38,524 nt of DNA from an uncultured Lactobacillus sp. (lineage in GTDB: Bacteria; Bacillota; Bacilli; Lactobacillales; Lactobacillaceae), in assembly GCF_945290125.1 (NCBI RefSeq), contig NZ_CALYQV010000015.1:1-38524 (forward strand), given 5' to 3'. How positions within the stretch are numbered: the first letter of the stretch is position 1; each line of letters opens with the position of its first letter. Of the stretch, positions 24,468 through 33,540 are shown one piece after another. The notes under the pieces are model-generated. The model had not been told where the DNA came from and searched no databases. It saw only the letters and a list, made by a program, of their open reading frames with translations. A program made the translations under genes and the position numbers.

Positions 24468-24496
24468 AAAAGTGGACATGCTTGTCCACTTTTTTC
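24466..24496. terminator. bidirectional terminator between the ECF operon and the sucrose operon
   Basis: GTGGACA (24472-24478) and TGTCCAC (24483-24489) arms enclose TGCT, flanked by A6 and T6. Confidence 0.9.
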
Positions 24497-24507
24497 TATC
24501 CCTTAAT

Positions 24508-25923
24508 TTATTCAGCTAAAGAATAACCTGCAACACTAATATTAACCGGCGCGTCTGCAGTGATAAAAATTGCTGGCTTTTTGGTTGTGTAATAGCGTTC
24601 TGAAAATACCAGCTCTCCGTCATTTAAGAAAAATTCAATTGAACTTGTATCAATAAAAACTTGAATTTTTAGTCTGGAGTTTGGTCTTAGTTTGCCATAA
24701 CGTTGCGCGTCATTTGTCGATTTATCTGTTCTGGTCAAAATTACTTCGCTATTTTCCTTATTCCAAGATAGTGTAACCAGATTTTCCTGTTCATTTCTAA
24801 AAACAAAGCTAATCTCATTACCTAGCCAGTCTCCTACACCAAACGTTAAAAGTAACTCTAAGTGCTGCGGATCAGAAACATTAACCTGCATTGAAGAACT
24901 CGTTTGTTTTTCGTCAACTACTTTTTCTTGCCGTAATTGTTTTAACTCATTGACTGGCGTCATATACAGCTGATTATTTTTTAAAGTTAATTCTCGCGGC
25001 AAAGTTAACGCCCCACACCAGCCATCAGCCTGCTCGGGAAAGTCAGCGTGCCACATATCAAGCCAGCCAAAAACAATACGCCTATTATCAGGCGTTAACA
25101 TAGTTTGAGCAGCGTAAAAGTCGTGTCCGTGATCAAGTTCATGAAATGCACCATGTTTAAATTGATTATTGCGATAATCCATTTTACCGATAAAATATCC
25201 CGTTTGATAGCAGTTAAGATACTCTTTACCGTTTGCCACGATTCCTTGAGGTGAACATAACAAAACGTCCTCTCTGCCCAACGAAAAAAGATCAGGGCAC
25301 TCCCAGGTGTATCCCTCAATATCGGGTCCCTGAGAAACAGCAATCGGTCCCAAATAATCCCAGTGCAATAAATCAGTCGACTTATAAGTAATTGCACGGC
25401 CTAATCCCTTTTTGTCCTGACCACCCACAACAATATAATATTCATTTACATGTTGCCATACTTTAGGGTCACGGAAGTGCTGTGAGTTATCCTTCGGTGG
25501 CAACGCAATCACAGGATTTTTGCTATACTTTTTAAAATGAATGCCATCATCACTATAGGCAACATTTTGCGTTTGATAAAAGCGACTATGATCATTTACA
25601 TCGTAGTAATGATTACCTGTATAAATCAAATACAAGCGACCATCTTTTTCAATTGCACTGCCAGAATAACAGCCATCTTTATCTTCAGGACTATCCGGCG
25701 TCAGTGCAATTGGTAATTCCTCCCAGTGAACTAAATCTTGACTGCGATAGTGGCCCCAATGCATAGGGCCCCTTTTAGATGAATAAGGATAGTATTGGTA
25801 AAAAATATGATAATATCCTTGGTAATATGAAAAGCCGTTGGGATCATTCATCCATCCAGAAGGTGTTGTTATGTGATAATTTAGCCGATACCGCTTGTTA
25901 GTAATTTTAGCCGGAGTTTGCAT
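24508..25923 (-). CDS. scrB: sucrose-6-phosphate hydrolase (GH32)
   Basis: A 471-residue cytoplasmic enzyme that splits sucrose-6-phosphate to glucose-6-phosphate and fructose. The GH32 triad is complete: nucleophile Asp27 in WMNDPNG, transition-state Asp152 in HFRDPKVW, and acid/base Glu208 in WECPDLF. The five-blade propeller is followed by the C-terminal beta-sandwich domain (about 325-470). It has no signal peptide. An AAGGAAG ribosome site precedes ATG 25923, 34 bases after the PTS gene stop. As last gene of the operon it receives the phosphorylated sugar imported by the PTS permease. Confidence 0.93.
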   Translation of the reverse strand: MQTPAKITNKRYRLNYHITTPSGWMNDPNGFSYYQGYYHIFYQYYPYSSKRGPMHWGHYRSQDLVHWEELPIALTPDSPEDKDGCYSGSAIEKDGRLYLIYTGNHYYDVNDHSRFYQTQNVAYSDDGIHFKKYSKNPVIALPPKDNSQHFRDPKVWQHVNEYYIVVGGQDKKGLGRAITYKSTDLLHWDYLGPIAVSQGPDIEGYTWECPDLFSLGREDVLLCSPQGIVANGKEYLNCYQTGYFIGKMDYRNNQFKHGAFHELDHGHDFYAAQTMLTPDNRRIVFGWLDMWHADFPEQADGWCGALTLPRELTLKNNQLYMTPVNELKQLRQEKVVDEKQTSSSMQVNVSDPQHLELLLTFGVGDWLGNEISFVFRNEQENLVTLSWNKENSEVILTRTDKSTNDAQRYGKLRPNSRLKIQVFIDTSSIEFFLNDGELVFSERYYTTKKPAIFITADAPVNISVAGYSLAE

Positions 25924-25957
25924 TTTTTCTTCCTTGTTTTCAATAAATTTTCGTTCT

Positions 25958-27865
25958 CTACTTGTTTAATTGCAAAATCAAATTGCCGTGATTGACTTCT
26001 GTCTCTTTATTTTCAGTTGTAAAGCCTTTTTTATATTCTGGGAATAATACCATGACAGTAGTTTGTTTACTAGCTGCTTGAATAGCTTTTAAATCCATTT
26101 TTGCAAGAGGATCACCGGCAGCTACTTCTTGACCGTCTTTTACTAAAATGGTAAATCCCTTGCCGCCTAAGTCTACAGTATCAATCCCCATATGCAATAA
26201 TATTTGCACGCCATTTTCACTTTCTAGAGTAATTGCGTGTTTAGTAGGAAATACCGAAATTACCTTACCATTAACGGGTGAAAAAATATCACCGGTAGTA
26301 GGTTGAATAGCAAAACCGTCTCCGACCAATTTTTTAGAAAATGTTTCATCATTAACTTTTTCAAGTGGAAGATATTCACCATCGACTGGTGCTAAGACTG
26401 AATTATCATCAGTAGGAACAATTATTTTGCTTTCTCGATGATTAACCCGTCTCTTATTTTCCGGTAAAATTGGCTTGAATTTATTCCAGGTAAGAATAAA
26501 GATAATTGGTAAAATAAATGCAATTAAATTACCTATGACATATGGTTCAATTGGTCTTGCAACTGTTAAACCAGGAAGTACAGTCAGTCCTTGGGCTAAA
26601 CCTTTAACATTGAACAACTTCATGTAAATGCCGCCGAAACCAGCTCCCAAGAATGAGCACACAAAAGGTACAATACTATATTTAAGGTTAACTGCAAATA
26701 TTGCTGGTTCTGTTATACCAACTAAAGTAGGAATAAAACTTGAAATGGCAATATCTCGATCTTTGGACTTTTGCTTTAAAATTAAATACATTCCAATGCA
26801 GCCGCCACCTTGCGCAATAATTGAAACTGACCAGATAGGCTGAATATAGTCAAAACCTGTTTGTACAATTAAATTAGCCTCAATTCCCTGAATAGCATGT
26901 TGGGTGCCTGTAACAACAAGTGGCTGCAATCCAGCTGCAAAAACAAACGCGCCTAATGCACTCATCTTCATATAGAGGAAGTTAATAATCCCACCTAAAA
27001 CATCACCAATCCACAAGCCGAGTGGTCCAAATAATAAGAATAGGGATAAGTTGGCTGCAAGTAAAGTAATTGTCGGTACTAAAATATATGAGACAATTTG
27101 AGGTACGTATTTGGTAGCAAACTTTTCTACTTTTGCTTGGAACCAAGCGGTTAAAATAGCGGCAAAGACACCGCCCTGAAAACCAACTGCAGCAATTTTT
27201 AGACCAAATAGGTTCCAGTATGCTGGATGCACTTGACCTAACACAAAAGCGTTTCTGTCAGCCAAATCAGGAGAAATCATGACAAAGCCAACCAATATTC
27301 CTAAAATTGGATTGCCACCAAAGCGTTTTGTTGCAGTATACATTACCAAGACAGGAAGTATTTTGAACGTAGTAGCAATCACATTCAAGAACTTACAAAA
27401 ATCGCCTACATAAACACTTTGCTGTGCTAAGGACTTAGTCATACCAAACATACCAGGAGTGGCAAGCAATGATCTCAGTCCTAAGATCATAGCAGCACCA
27501 ATGAAAGCTGGAATTATAGGAATAAAGATATCACCAAAAACCTTGAAAGCTTGTTGAAACTTATTCTTATTTTTCATTCCTTCATCTTTAATTTGATCTA
27601 CTGAAACTTCCTTTGTACCTGATACCTTGACAAAAGCATCATAAGCTTCTTCAACTGCTCCCGGTCCAAATACTATTTGCAATTGGCCACTATTGTATAT
27701 TACTCCTTTAGTACCTTCAATATTATTGAGAGCATCCTGATCCGCTTTGTTAATGTCTTTTAAAACTAATCTTAATCTAGTAACACAATGAGTGGCACTA
27801 ACTACGTTATCTGCGCCACCAACATTTTTTAAGACTTTTTGCGCAATTTTATTATAATCTGTCAT
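25958..27865 (-). CDS. scrA: PTS sucrose-type transporter EIIBCA
   Basis: A 635-residue fused permease that imports and phosphorylates a beta-glucoside-family sugar, here most likely sucrose. EIIB is N-terminal with phospho-cysteine Cys27 in 'SATHCVTRLRLVLKD'. The EIIC membrane domain (about 105-460) contains 'GTQHAIQGIEANLI' and 'GITEPAIFAVNLKY'. EIIA is C-terminal with phospho-histidine His558 in 'ILLHMGIDTVDLGGKGF'. An AAAGGGG ribosome site precedes ATG 27865, 18 bases after the upstream GH32 gene. Flanking glycoside hydrolases of the fructosidase family and a LacI regulator support sucrose or a related fructoside as substrate; trehalose or beta-glucosides are less likely. Confidence 0.9.
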   Translation of the reverse strand: MTDYNKIAQKVLKNVGGADNVVSATHCVTRLRLVLKDINKADQDALNNIEGTKGVIYNSGQLQIVFGPGAVEEAYDAFVKVSGTKEVSVDQIKDEGMKNKNKFQQAFKVFGDIFIPIIPAFIGAAMILGLRSLLATPGMFGMTKSLAQQSVYVGDFCKFLNVIATTFKILPVLVMYTATKRFGGNPILGILVGFVMISPDLADRNAFVLGQVHPAYWNLFGLKIAAVGFQGGVFAAILTAWFQAKVEKFATKYVPQIVSYILVPTITLLAANLSLFLLFGPLGLWIGDVLGGIINFLYMKMSALGAFVFAAGLQPLVVTGTQHAIQGIEANLIVQTGFDYIQPIWSVSIIAQGGGCIGMYLILKQKSKDRDIAISSFIPTLVGITEPAIFAVNLKYSIVPFVCSFLGAGFGGIYMKLFNVKGLAQGLTVLPGLTVARPIEPYVIGNLIAFILPIIFILTWNKFKPILPENKRRVNHRESKIIVPTDDNSVLAPVDGEYLPLEKVNDETFSKKLVGDGFAIQPTTGDIFSPVNGKVISVFPTKHAITLESENGVQILLHMGIDTVDLGGKGFTILVKDGQEVAAGDPLAKMDLKAIQAASKQTTVMVLFPEYKKGFTTENKETEVNHGNLILQLNK

Positions 27866-27883
27866 ATATTTTATCCCCTTTTA

Positions 27884-29299
27884 TCATTTACGATAATCGT
27901 TGGAAAATTCTATTTGCTCAACATGAAGGGCTCCATTAGTCACTGTCATACTTAAGCCATGACCAAATTTATGATAAACGCGGGCATTTAAGGCAGTACC
28001 ATCTAAATAAATAGTCAGGATATTATCATCCACGATTATTTTAAGATCATATTCTTTACCAGCCCGTAAATTGATTGGTCTGTTAAGTCCCTTGTTCATC
28101 ATTTGATACCACCTGTAGCAAGGATTCTTATCCAAAGTTAAGCAATTCTCATCCAAATTAAATCTGAACTCATATGATTCATCTGTTGCAGAATTTTGAT
28201 AAAGCCTTACAGAAAAATCACTGACACTAGAGCTGAATTTGATTTTGGCATGAAAATAAAAATGTTCACCCGTATTTTTAATAAGTTCCTTTTCTTGAAG
28301 TGTGTCCGTGGTTTGTAATTTTTGTGGCGCAATTTCTTGTTTATTTGCGAAAGCTGCACAGATTTCTGCAATAGGGCGGACGCCTAAAGTATTATCTGAA
28401 CGCTGGTAAATTTCTTGCGGTACAAAAGTACCGCCCCACTCATAGTTGTTCATGTCATTTAGATCTGTTTTGGTTGGTACCCAGCCAAAAAGTACTCGCC
28501 GCTTGCCATCAAAAGCCGTACGCGCAGCATAATAAGCACGCCCGTCAAAAGCTTCATCTTTGGGCTTAAGCCAAGGACCAGTGAGACTTTTACTCATTCT
28601 GTAGAAAACCTTATTTTTTACACTGTACTCCGAATATACCAGATACCACCAATCACCCATCTTAAACAGCTGTGGCATTTCAAACATAGTATATAAATTT
28701 GGTGCCCAAAAATCGCCTTCAAACTGCCAATTTTCGAGGTCTTTTGAAGTATATTTTACAAGCCGTCCAGTTAGTTTGTGCTTATCTTGACCTTTACGCG
28801 CCCCTAAAATTAACAGATATTCTTTTTTACTTTCATCCCAGATAACTGACGGATCTCGCCAATTACGATTGTCATAGCCTGGTTGAGGTTCAAGTTTTAA
28901 GGCATTTTTTGATTTAGTCCAGTGAACAAAATCTTTACTAGTGGCATGCAATAAAATCTGCGAAGTCTTCTTCTCTTTTAAAAATTGCTTATTAAATCCT
29001 GTATAAAAAGCATGAATACTGCCATTAGCTTCAAAAATAGATCCCGCATAAATAAATTGATCCCAATCTTGATCACTACCACGTTTTAATACTTCTCCAT
29101 AATCCTGGTAGTGCACAAAGTCTTTAGTTGTTGCCAGAGACCATCCAAAAGGATCAGTAATAGGGCCATTTATATGTTTATCTCTTTGGTGATATATATA
29201 AAACTGACCATCTTTAGCATACGGCATAATGTCTCCTACCCAGACATCTTTTGGCTGATAATAAATTCTTTGATTATTAGTTGGCATTGATTTTATCAC
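27884..29299 (-). CDS. divergent GH32-family glycosidase, substrate unknown
   Basis: A 471-residue (or 467 from ATG 29287) cytoplasmic protein with the GH32 layout of propeller and C-terminal beta-sandwich. The usual WMNDPNG is replaced by 'VWVGDIMPY', but Asp23 stands at the nucleophile position. Asp149 (NWRDPSV) and Glu207 (MFEMPQLF, instead of WECPDLF) complete a triad with almost the same spacing as in the neighbouring scrB (27/152/208). It is therefore likely active but with another aglycone or fructoside preference. No signal peptide is present, so it acts on an imported sugar. It is the first gene behind the operon promoter. The GGAG ribosome site lies 2 bases from GTG 29299 and 14 from the ATG, so the start is uncertain. 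Confidence 0.75.
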   Translation of the reverse strand: MIKSMPTNNQRIYYQPKDVWVGDIMPYAKDGQFYIYHQRDKHINGPITDPFGWSLATTKDFVHYQDYGEVLKRGSDQDWDQFIYAGSIFEANGSIHAFYTGFNKQFLKEKKTSQILLHATSKDFVHWTKSKNALKLEPQPGYDNRNWRDPSVIWDESKKEYLLILGARKGQDKHKLTGRLVKYTSKDLENWQFEGDFWAPNLYTMFEMPQLFKMGDWWYLVYSEYSVKNKVFYRMSKSLTGPWLKPKDEAFDGRAYYAARTAFDGKRRVLFGWVPTKTDLNDMNNYEWGGTFVPQEIYQRSDNTLGVRPIAEICAAFANKQEIAPQKLQTTDTLQEKELIKNTGEHFYFHAKIKFSSSVSDFSVRLYQNSATDESYEFRFNLDENCLTLDKNPCYRWYQMMNKGLNRPINLRAGKEYDLKIIVDDNILTIYLDGTALNARVYHKFGHGLSMTVTNGALHVEQIEFSNDYRK

Positions 29300-29325
29300 T
29301 TCTCCTTGTTAGCACTTTCATTTAT

Positions 29326-29370
29326 ATATCGTAATATACTGCAACCCGTTACATATGTCAACCGGTTACA
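29326..29370 (-). promoter_or_regulatory. promoter and LacI-type operators of the sucrose operon
   Basis: On the minus strand TTGACA, 17 bases and TATATT make a near-ideal promoter. Two related elements, TGCAACCCGTTACA (29340-29353, plus strand) and one centred on AACCGGTT (29360-29367), overlap the spacer and the -35. They look like LacI-family operators for the regulator gene just upstream and also resemble catabolite (cre) sites. Confidence 0.75.
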
Positions 29371-29381
29371 CATTACAAATT

Positions 29382-29405
29382 AAAAAAGTCAGCTCTTAAA
29401 CTGAC
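29382..29405 (-). terminator. weak terminator after the LacI-family gene
   Basis: GTCAG/CTGAC arms enclose an 8-base loop and are followed on the minus strand by T6. It separates the regulator transcript from the operon promoter. Confidence 0.5.
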
Positions 29406-29410
29406 GAGTT

Positions 29411-30391
29411 TTACACGGTATGACCTAAATATAGGCTAACAGGAAGGTCCAGTCGATCTGTTTCTTTTTTACCATTAATTTTATTAATCAATTTTTCTGT
29501 TGCTACCTTAGCTATTTGAGCAATTGGCTGCCTGATTGTTGTTAATCTGGGATTATATAGTAAAGTTTGCTTTGCCCCGTCAAAGCCAATAACTTTGACG
29601 TCTTCTGGCACCCTTTTATGGTGCATTTCCAAATAAAAAATAGCTAATGAAGCTAAAAGGTCGTCTCCTGCAAAGATACCATCAATTTGAGGATGACTTT
29701 CCAAATAATTTTCAATAGTTTTTTTCTTTTTAGCAGCATCCCATACAAACGGAACCTCTAAGATGTTTTCTGGTAAATTGTTCTTTTTTAGTAAATCCAT
29801 GTAGGCAATTGAGCGATCGTTAGCCGGTAATTTGACAGAACTATCTCCCCTAATATCAAGAATTTGCTTACAGCCATGATTAATTAATAGTTGCACTGCC
29901 ATTTTCCCACCAGCATAATTATCACAAGCAACCGTTGTAGTATTCCTACCTAAATCACGGTCAATTGCAACTATTGGTAGTTTGGAATTTTGATAACCAG
30001 ACACATGTTTATTATGTGTCCCCACAATTATGCCATCTACCTGGTTTTTGCGGAGCATTGTTAAATATTCAATCTCTTTTTGAGGATTATTCAAGCTGTT
30101 GCATAACAGCAGCTTGTAACCCTGCTGGGCCAAGAGATATTCAATGTCTTGGATTAGTTCAGCTTGAAATGGGTGAACATTTGAAGGAAAAATTACACCA
30201 ATTGTATATGTTCTTTTTTTATATAATGCACGAGCTAGATCGTTGGGGTAATACTCTAATTTCTTCATGGCTACATGCACTTTATCACGAGTTTCTTTAC
30301 TAATATAACCGCGATTATTCAAAACTCGTGAAACTGTAGCCGTAGAAACATGGGCTTCTTCTGCCACTTCACGTATTCCAATCTTTTTCAT
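29411..30391 (-). CDS. scrR: LacI-family transcriptional regulator of the sucrose operon
   Basis: A 326-residue repressor. The N-terminal helix-turn-helix 'IREVAEEAHVSTATVSRVLNNRGYISKETRDKV' is followed by the hinge 'YYPNDLARAL' and a periplasmic-binding-like ligand domain (about 60-326: 'TIGVIFPSNVHPFQAELIQDIEY', 'VDGIIVGTHNK', 'DGIFAGDDLLA', 'LTTIRQPI'). It reads toward the operon and the AACCGGTT-type operators lie right behind its gene. The inducer is probably a fructoside or its phosphate. The scrR name rests on context. Confidence 0.88.
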   Translation of the reverse strand: MKKIGIREVAEEAHVSTATVSRVLNNRGYISKETRDKVHVAMKKLEYYPNDLARALYKKRTYTIGVIFPSNVHPFQAELIQDIEYLLAQQGYKLLLCNSLNNPQKEIEYLTMLRKNQVDGIIVGTHNKHVSGYQNSKLPIVAIDRDLGRNTTTVACDNYAGGKMAVQLLINHGCKQILDIRGDSSVKLPANDRSIAYMDLLKKNNLPENILEVPFVWDAAKKKKTIENYLESHPQIDGIFAGDDLLASLAIFYLEMHHKRVPEDVKVIGFDGAKQTLLYNPRLTTIRQPIAQIAKVATEKLINKINGKKETDRLDLPVSLYLGHTV

Positions 30392-30480
30392 ATTTAAAAT
30401 TCCATCCTAGATTCAATCTTGTAATGTTTTAAGCCCTACTGCCATGGATTTTATACAATACGGTATTAAGTTAAAGAAAT

Positions 30481-30960
30481 CTACTTATGATAGGGACTGC
30501 CACTATTAATCATAAAGCCGCGATAAATTTGTTCAATCAAAACGACCCGCATTAACTGGTGGGGCAAAGTCATTTTACCAAAGCTCATTAAATCGTCTGC
30601 TCTTTTATCCACTTCAGAACTTGTGCCTAAACTGCCACCAATAACAAAAGTAAGATCAGAATGTCCGTAGGTTGCAAGGTCCTTTATCTCGTGCGCAAAT
30701 TCTTCACTAGTTCGCTGCTTGCCATTAATTGCGGTTACAAAAACGTATTCTTTATCTTTTATTTTGCTCAGGATTCTTTGTCCTTCTATTTTTTTGACAT
30801 TTTCCTGCTCCGCTTGGCTAAACTTTTCTGGTGCCTTCTCATCAGGAACTTCAATTAACCGTATTTTAGCAAAACGGCTCAGCCTTTTTTGATACTCAGC
30901 AATAGCATCCTTAAAATGCTTTTCTTTTAATTTACCCACACAAACAATTTTAATATTCAT
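30481..30960 (-). CDS. rlmH: 23S rRNA (pseudouridine1915-N3)-methyltransferase RlmH
   Basis: A 159-residue SPOUT methyltransferase that methylates pseudouridine 1915 in helix 69 of 23S rRNA. I use ATG 30960 ([16 protein letters not shown]), which gives the usual family length of 159; an upstream TTG in frame is not needed. The SAM-binding knot is seen in '[20 protein letters not shown]' and '[31 protein letters not shown]', the conserved C-terminal end. The GGGGGA upstream is about 13 bases from the ATG, longer than normal. In many Firmicutes this gene lies close to the replication origin, near htrA. Confidence 0.97.
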   Translation of the reverse strand: MNIKIVCVGKLKEKHFKDAIAEYQKRLSRFAKIRLIEVPDEKAPEKFSQAEQENVKKIEGQRILSKIKDKEYVFVTAINGKQRTSEEFAHEIKDLATYGHSDLTFVIGGSLGTSSEVDKRADDLMSFGKMTLPHQLMRVVLIEQIYRGFMINSGSPYHK

Positions 30961-31451
30961 AACTGCTATTTTATCCCCCAATTCCCAAAGTTTCCACTTA
31001 CCTTTTCCACAACTGTGTAAAGTTAAAAACTACATTTTGTGGTCTTTACCTTTAGTAAGCGAATAACTTGTGTTTTGCTTATTTTTTTAAATTTATCAGG
31101 CTAAATTTACCCACAGTGAGATTACTTATAGGTAATTTTCACAAACTTTTTACCCTAAAATACTGCTGTTAAGCCTTGAACAACTGTTTGATCTAATTAA
31201 TTTTCACTATTATTTACACACAATTCACAGGTTTTCAACAATTTATCCTAACTGATTTTTCGCATTTTATGCACAATCCACAAAGTTATCCACAGTTATC
31301 AACAAGATTTTTATCTTTGTGTTTTACTTGACAGCTATTAATTCCGAACTTTATTTTGTTTCCCAATAATAATATTAAGAAAAAAGCTATACTTATGTTT
31401 CAAACCGCATAGTATAGCCCTTTTTCTACTTAATTCTGGAATATTTTTGAT
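30961..31451. other. 491-base AT-rich gap with a cluster of DnaA-box-like sites
   Basis: No gene is visible here. All in plus orientation, the gap holds TTATCCACA (31286-31294) and TTATGCACA (31267-31275), both perfect matches to TTATNCACA. It also holds TTATCAACA (31296-31304), TTACCCACA (31107-31115) and TTTTCCACA (31003-31011), each one base off TTATCCACA. It also contains the leader of rlmH and, at its right end, the terminator of htrA. Confidence 0.6.
31378..31423 (-). terminator. terminator of htrA and the wal operon
   Basis: GCTATACT (31386-31393) and AGTATAGC (31411-31418) arms are followed on the minus strand by a T-run. It lies about 30 bases past the htrA stop. Confidence 0.85.
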
Positions 31452-32663
31452 TTAGTCCGATTGCAATTTTACTCGCAAATTGATTTCTTTTCCGTTACGA
31501 TTAACGGTTAAATTGACGTTATCTCCGACTTTGTGATTATACAAAATGCTGTGTAACGAAGCAACATCTGAAACAGCTTTGTTGTCAACCTTAATAATTA
31601 CATCGCCTGCTTTAACTCCTGCTATAGCAGCCGCACTGTGCTTGGTAACTGAATCTACATAAATACCATTTTTAAGATTAGATTTGATGTTAAGGTGGTT
31701 TCTATAACTGGAAGGAATGCCTTGTAAAGCAATTACTTTAACTCCCAGTTGTGGACGCACAATCTTACCTTTCTTAACCAATTGATTAACGATAGTTACT
31801 ACTTCATTGGAAGGAATAGCAAAACCCATTCCTTCAACTGATGTACCATCGCTTGATTGAGAAAGCTTCATTGAGTTGATCCCAATAACCTGTCCTGCAG
31901 AATTAACTAATGCACCACCTGAGTTACCAGGGTTAATTGCTGCATCTGTTTGAATAACTGTCTGCTGATTAGCAGATGAAGTTGTGATGCTACGTGCCGG
32001 AGCCGAAATTATCCCCTGAGTAACCGTAGAAGCATATTCACTACCCAGAGGAGAGCCAACCGCAATTACTGTTTGTCCTGCCTGTAAACTCTTAGAATCA
32101 CCAAATTCAGCCGTTTGAGTGACATAGCTGCTGTCAATTGAAAGTACAGCTAAGTCTGTTGTAGCATCCGTACCAATAATACGTGCATTAACTGTTTTAC
32201 CATTAGACAGCATAACCTGAATTTTATCGCTACCAGAAACGACGTGGTTGTTGGTAACAATATAGCCCTTATTACCCGACTTGGTGTAAATTACTCCTGA
32301 GCCTTCGCTATATGTTTGCAGTTTTCCTTTGCCCTTATTATCATTATCATCGTAATCGCCGAAAATGTCGAAAAGGGAATTGCTGCTGCTTGTCTGTCGT
32401 TTCATATTAATAACTGAAACCACAGCACCTTTAACGTCATTATAAGCTGGAGTCATTGTCCCGCTAGTTTTAGCACTGTTTCTAGAGGTTTTAGCACTGC
32501 TGGAGCTAATACTAGTCTGTGCATTATTATTCATATTAGCATTATTAATTTGATCTAAGGCCACATATGAGGCCCCACCACCTATAAGTCCGGCTACAAC
32601 ACCAATAATAGCAGTCTTCAAAATGCCATGTTGCTGACGACCAGAGTTTTGATTATTCATCAT
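31452..32663 (-). CDS. htrA: HtrA/DegP-like serine protease
   Basis: A 403-residue membrane-anchored surface protease for misfolded exported proteins. One N-terminal membrane segment (about 15-37) is followed by a Ser/Asn-rich linker. The protease domain has catalytic His140 (TNNHVV), Asp170 (TTDLAVL) and Ser248 (GNSGGAL). A C-terminal PDZ domain (about 300-400) contains 'GVKAGDVIIKVDNKAV'. The start is the first of tandem ATG codons behind AAAGGAG. It follows walJ by 64 bases, a location typical of lactobacilli and streptococci. It ends at a strong terminator. Confidence 0.97.
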   Translation of the reverse strand: MMNNQNSGRQQHGILKTAIIGVVAGLIGGGASYVALDQINNANMNNNAQTSISSSSAKTSRNSAKTSGTMTPAYNDVKGAVVSVINMKRQTSSSNSLFDIFGDYDDNDNKGKGKLQTYSEGSGVIYTKSGNKGYIVTNNHVVSGSDKIQVMLSNGKTVNARIIGTDATTDLAVLSIDSSYVTQTAEFGDSKSLQAGQTVIAVGSPLGSEYASTVTQGIISAPARSITTSSANQQTVIQTDAAINPGNSGGALVNSAGQVIGINSMKLSQSSDGTSVEGMGFAIPSNEVVTIVNQLVKKGKIVRPQLGVKVIALQGIPSSYRNHLNIKSNLKNGIYVDSVTKHSAAAIAGVKAGDVIIKVDNKAVSDVASLHSILYNHKVGDNVNLTVNRNGKEINLRVKLQSD

Positions 32664-32727
32664 TTAGTCTCCTTTATATATCTTTTTTACTATACTAACC
32701 AAATTTGAAAAAAGGTAAAAAATTTCC

Positions 32728-33525
32728 TTAAATTTGTACTAAATTAGTTGGCTGGACCGGGTCGGTCAAAACAATTTTAACATCACTGGGCAAATTAGCA
32801 TCTCCGTCAACCATTATTTTTTTGGCAGCATTGTAAGCTAACTTTGCCGTATTATTGTGCTGACTCCTGTGTGCCAAAAAAATATGTTCTGTTTTACTTG
32901 TTACTACATCCAGCAGAGCCTGCCCGGCATCATCGTTTGATAAGTGACCAACATCCGATAATATGCGTTGTTTTAATCCCCAGGAATACGGGCCATTACG
33001 CAGCATCATGTCGTCATAATTAAATTCCATGAGATAGGCATCTGCGTCTGCAATTACACTTTTTACTTTACGGGAAACATAACCGGTATCTGTCAAAAAG
33101 GCCATTCGTTTACCGCCGCTTGTAAAAACATAATATTGTGGCTGAGCCGCATCGTGACTGGTCGCAAAAGCAGTAACATCCAAATCACCAAATGTTTTTG
33201 TTTGCCCCGGTTCAATAACATTAATTTGTTCAACCGGTATCTGCCCAATTTTTTGCGTTTCAGTTAAATATTCCCAGGTACCACTATTGGCAAAAGCAGC
33301 AATTTGAGGATAGCGCCGCATTAAAACCCCTAATCCTTTACTATGATCTGAATGGTCATGGCTTAAAAAAACCATGTCAATATCTTTAATATCAACGCCA
33401 ACTTCACTTAGCAACATCTTGATTTTTTTACCTGACAAGCCAGCATCCATCAAAATCTTATGCTGCCCAGTTTCGATCAAGCTGGTATTACCAGTAGAAC
33501 CGCTGGCCAAAACGGAAACCTGCAC
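32728..33525 (-). CDS. walJ: WalJ (YycJ) metallo-beta-lactamase-fold protein
   Basis: A 265-residue cytoplasmic hydrolase of the metallo-beta-lactamase superfamily with the metal motif HDHSDH at residues 56-61 and later ligands in 'DTGYVS', 'HLSND' and 'LAHRSQHN'. It starts at GTG 33525 behind AAGGA; an ATG five bases earlier is out of frame. The gene belongs to the wal operon and homologues have nuclease activity, with a suggested link to replication or DNA repair coordination. It starts 15 bases after the walI stop. Confidence 0.93.
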   Translation of the reverse strand: MQVSVLASGSTGNTSLIETGQHKILMDAGLSGKKIKMLLSEVGVDIKDIDMVFLSHDHSDHSKGLGVLMRRYPQIAAFANSGTWEYLTETQKIGQIPVEQINVIEPGQTKTFGDLDVTAFATSHDAAQPQYYVFTSGGKRMAFLTDTGYVSRKVKSVIADADAYLMEFNYDDMMLRNGPYSWGLKQRILSDVGHLSNDDAGQALLDVVTSKTEHIFLAHRSQHNNTAKLAYNAAKKIMVDGDANLPSDVKIVLTDPVQPTNLVQI

Positions 33526-33540
33526 CGCATCTTTTCCTTC

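Noticed and set aside
30961-31451. Chromosomal origin (oriC)
   Set aside because: DnaA-box-like sites are present, but there is no dnaA or dnaN nearby and no clear unwinding element was demonstrated; kept only as a box cluster.
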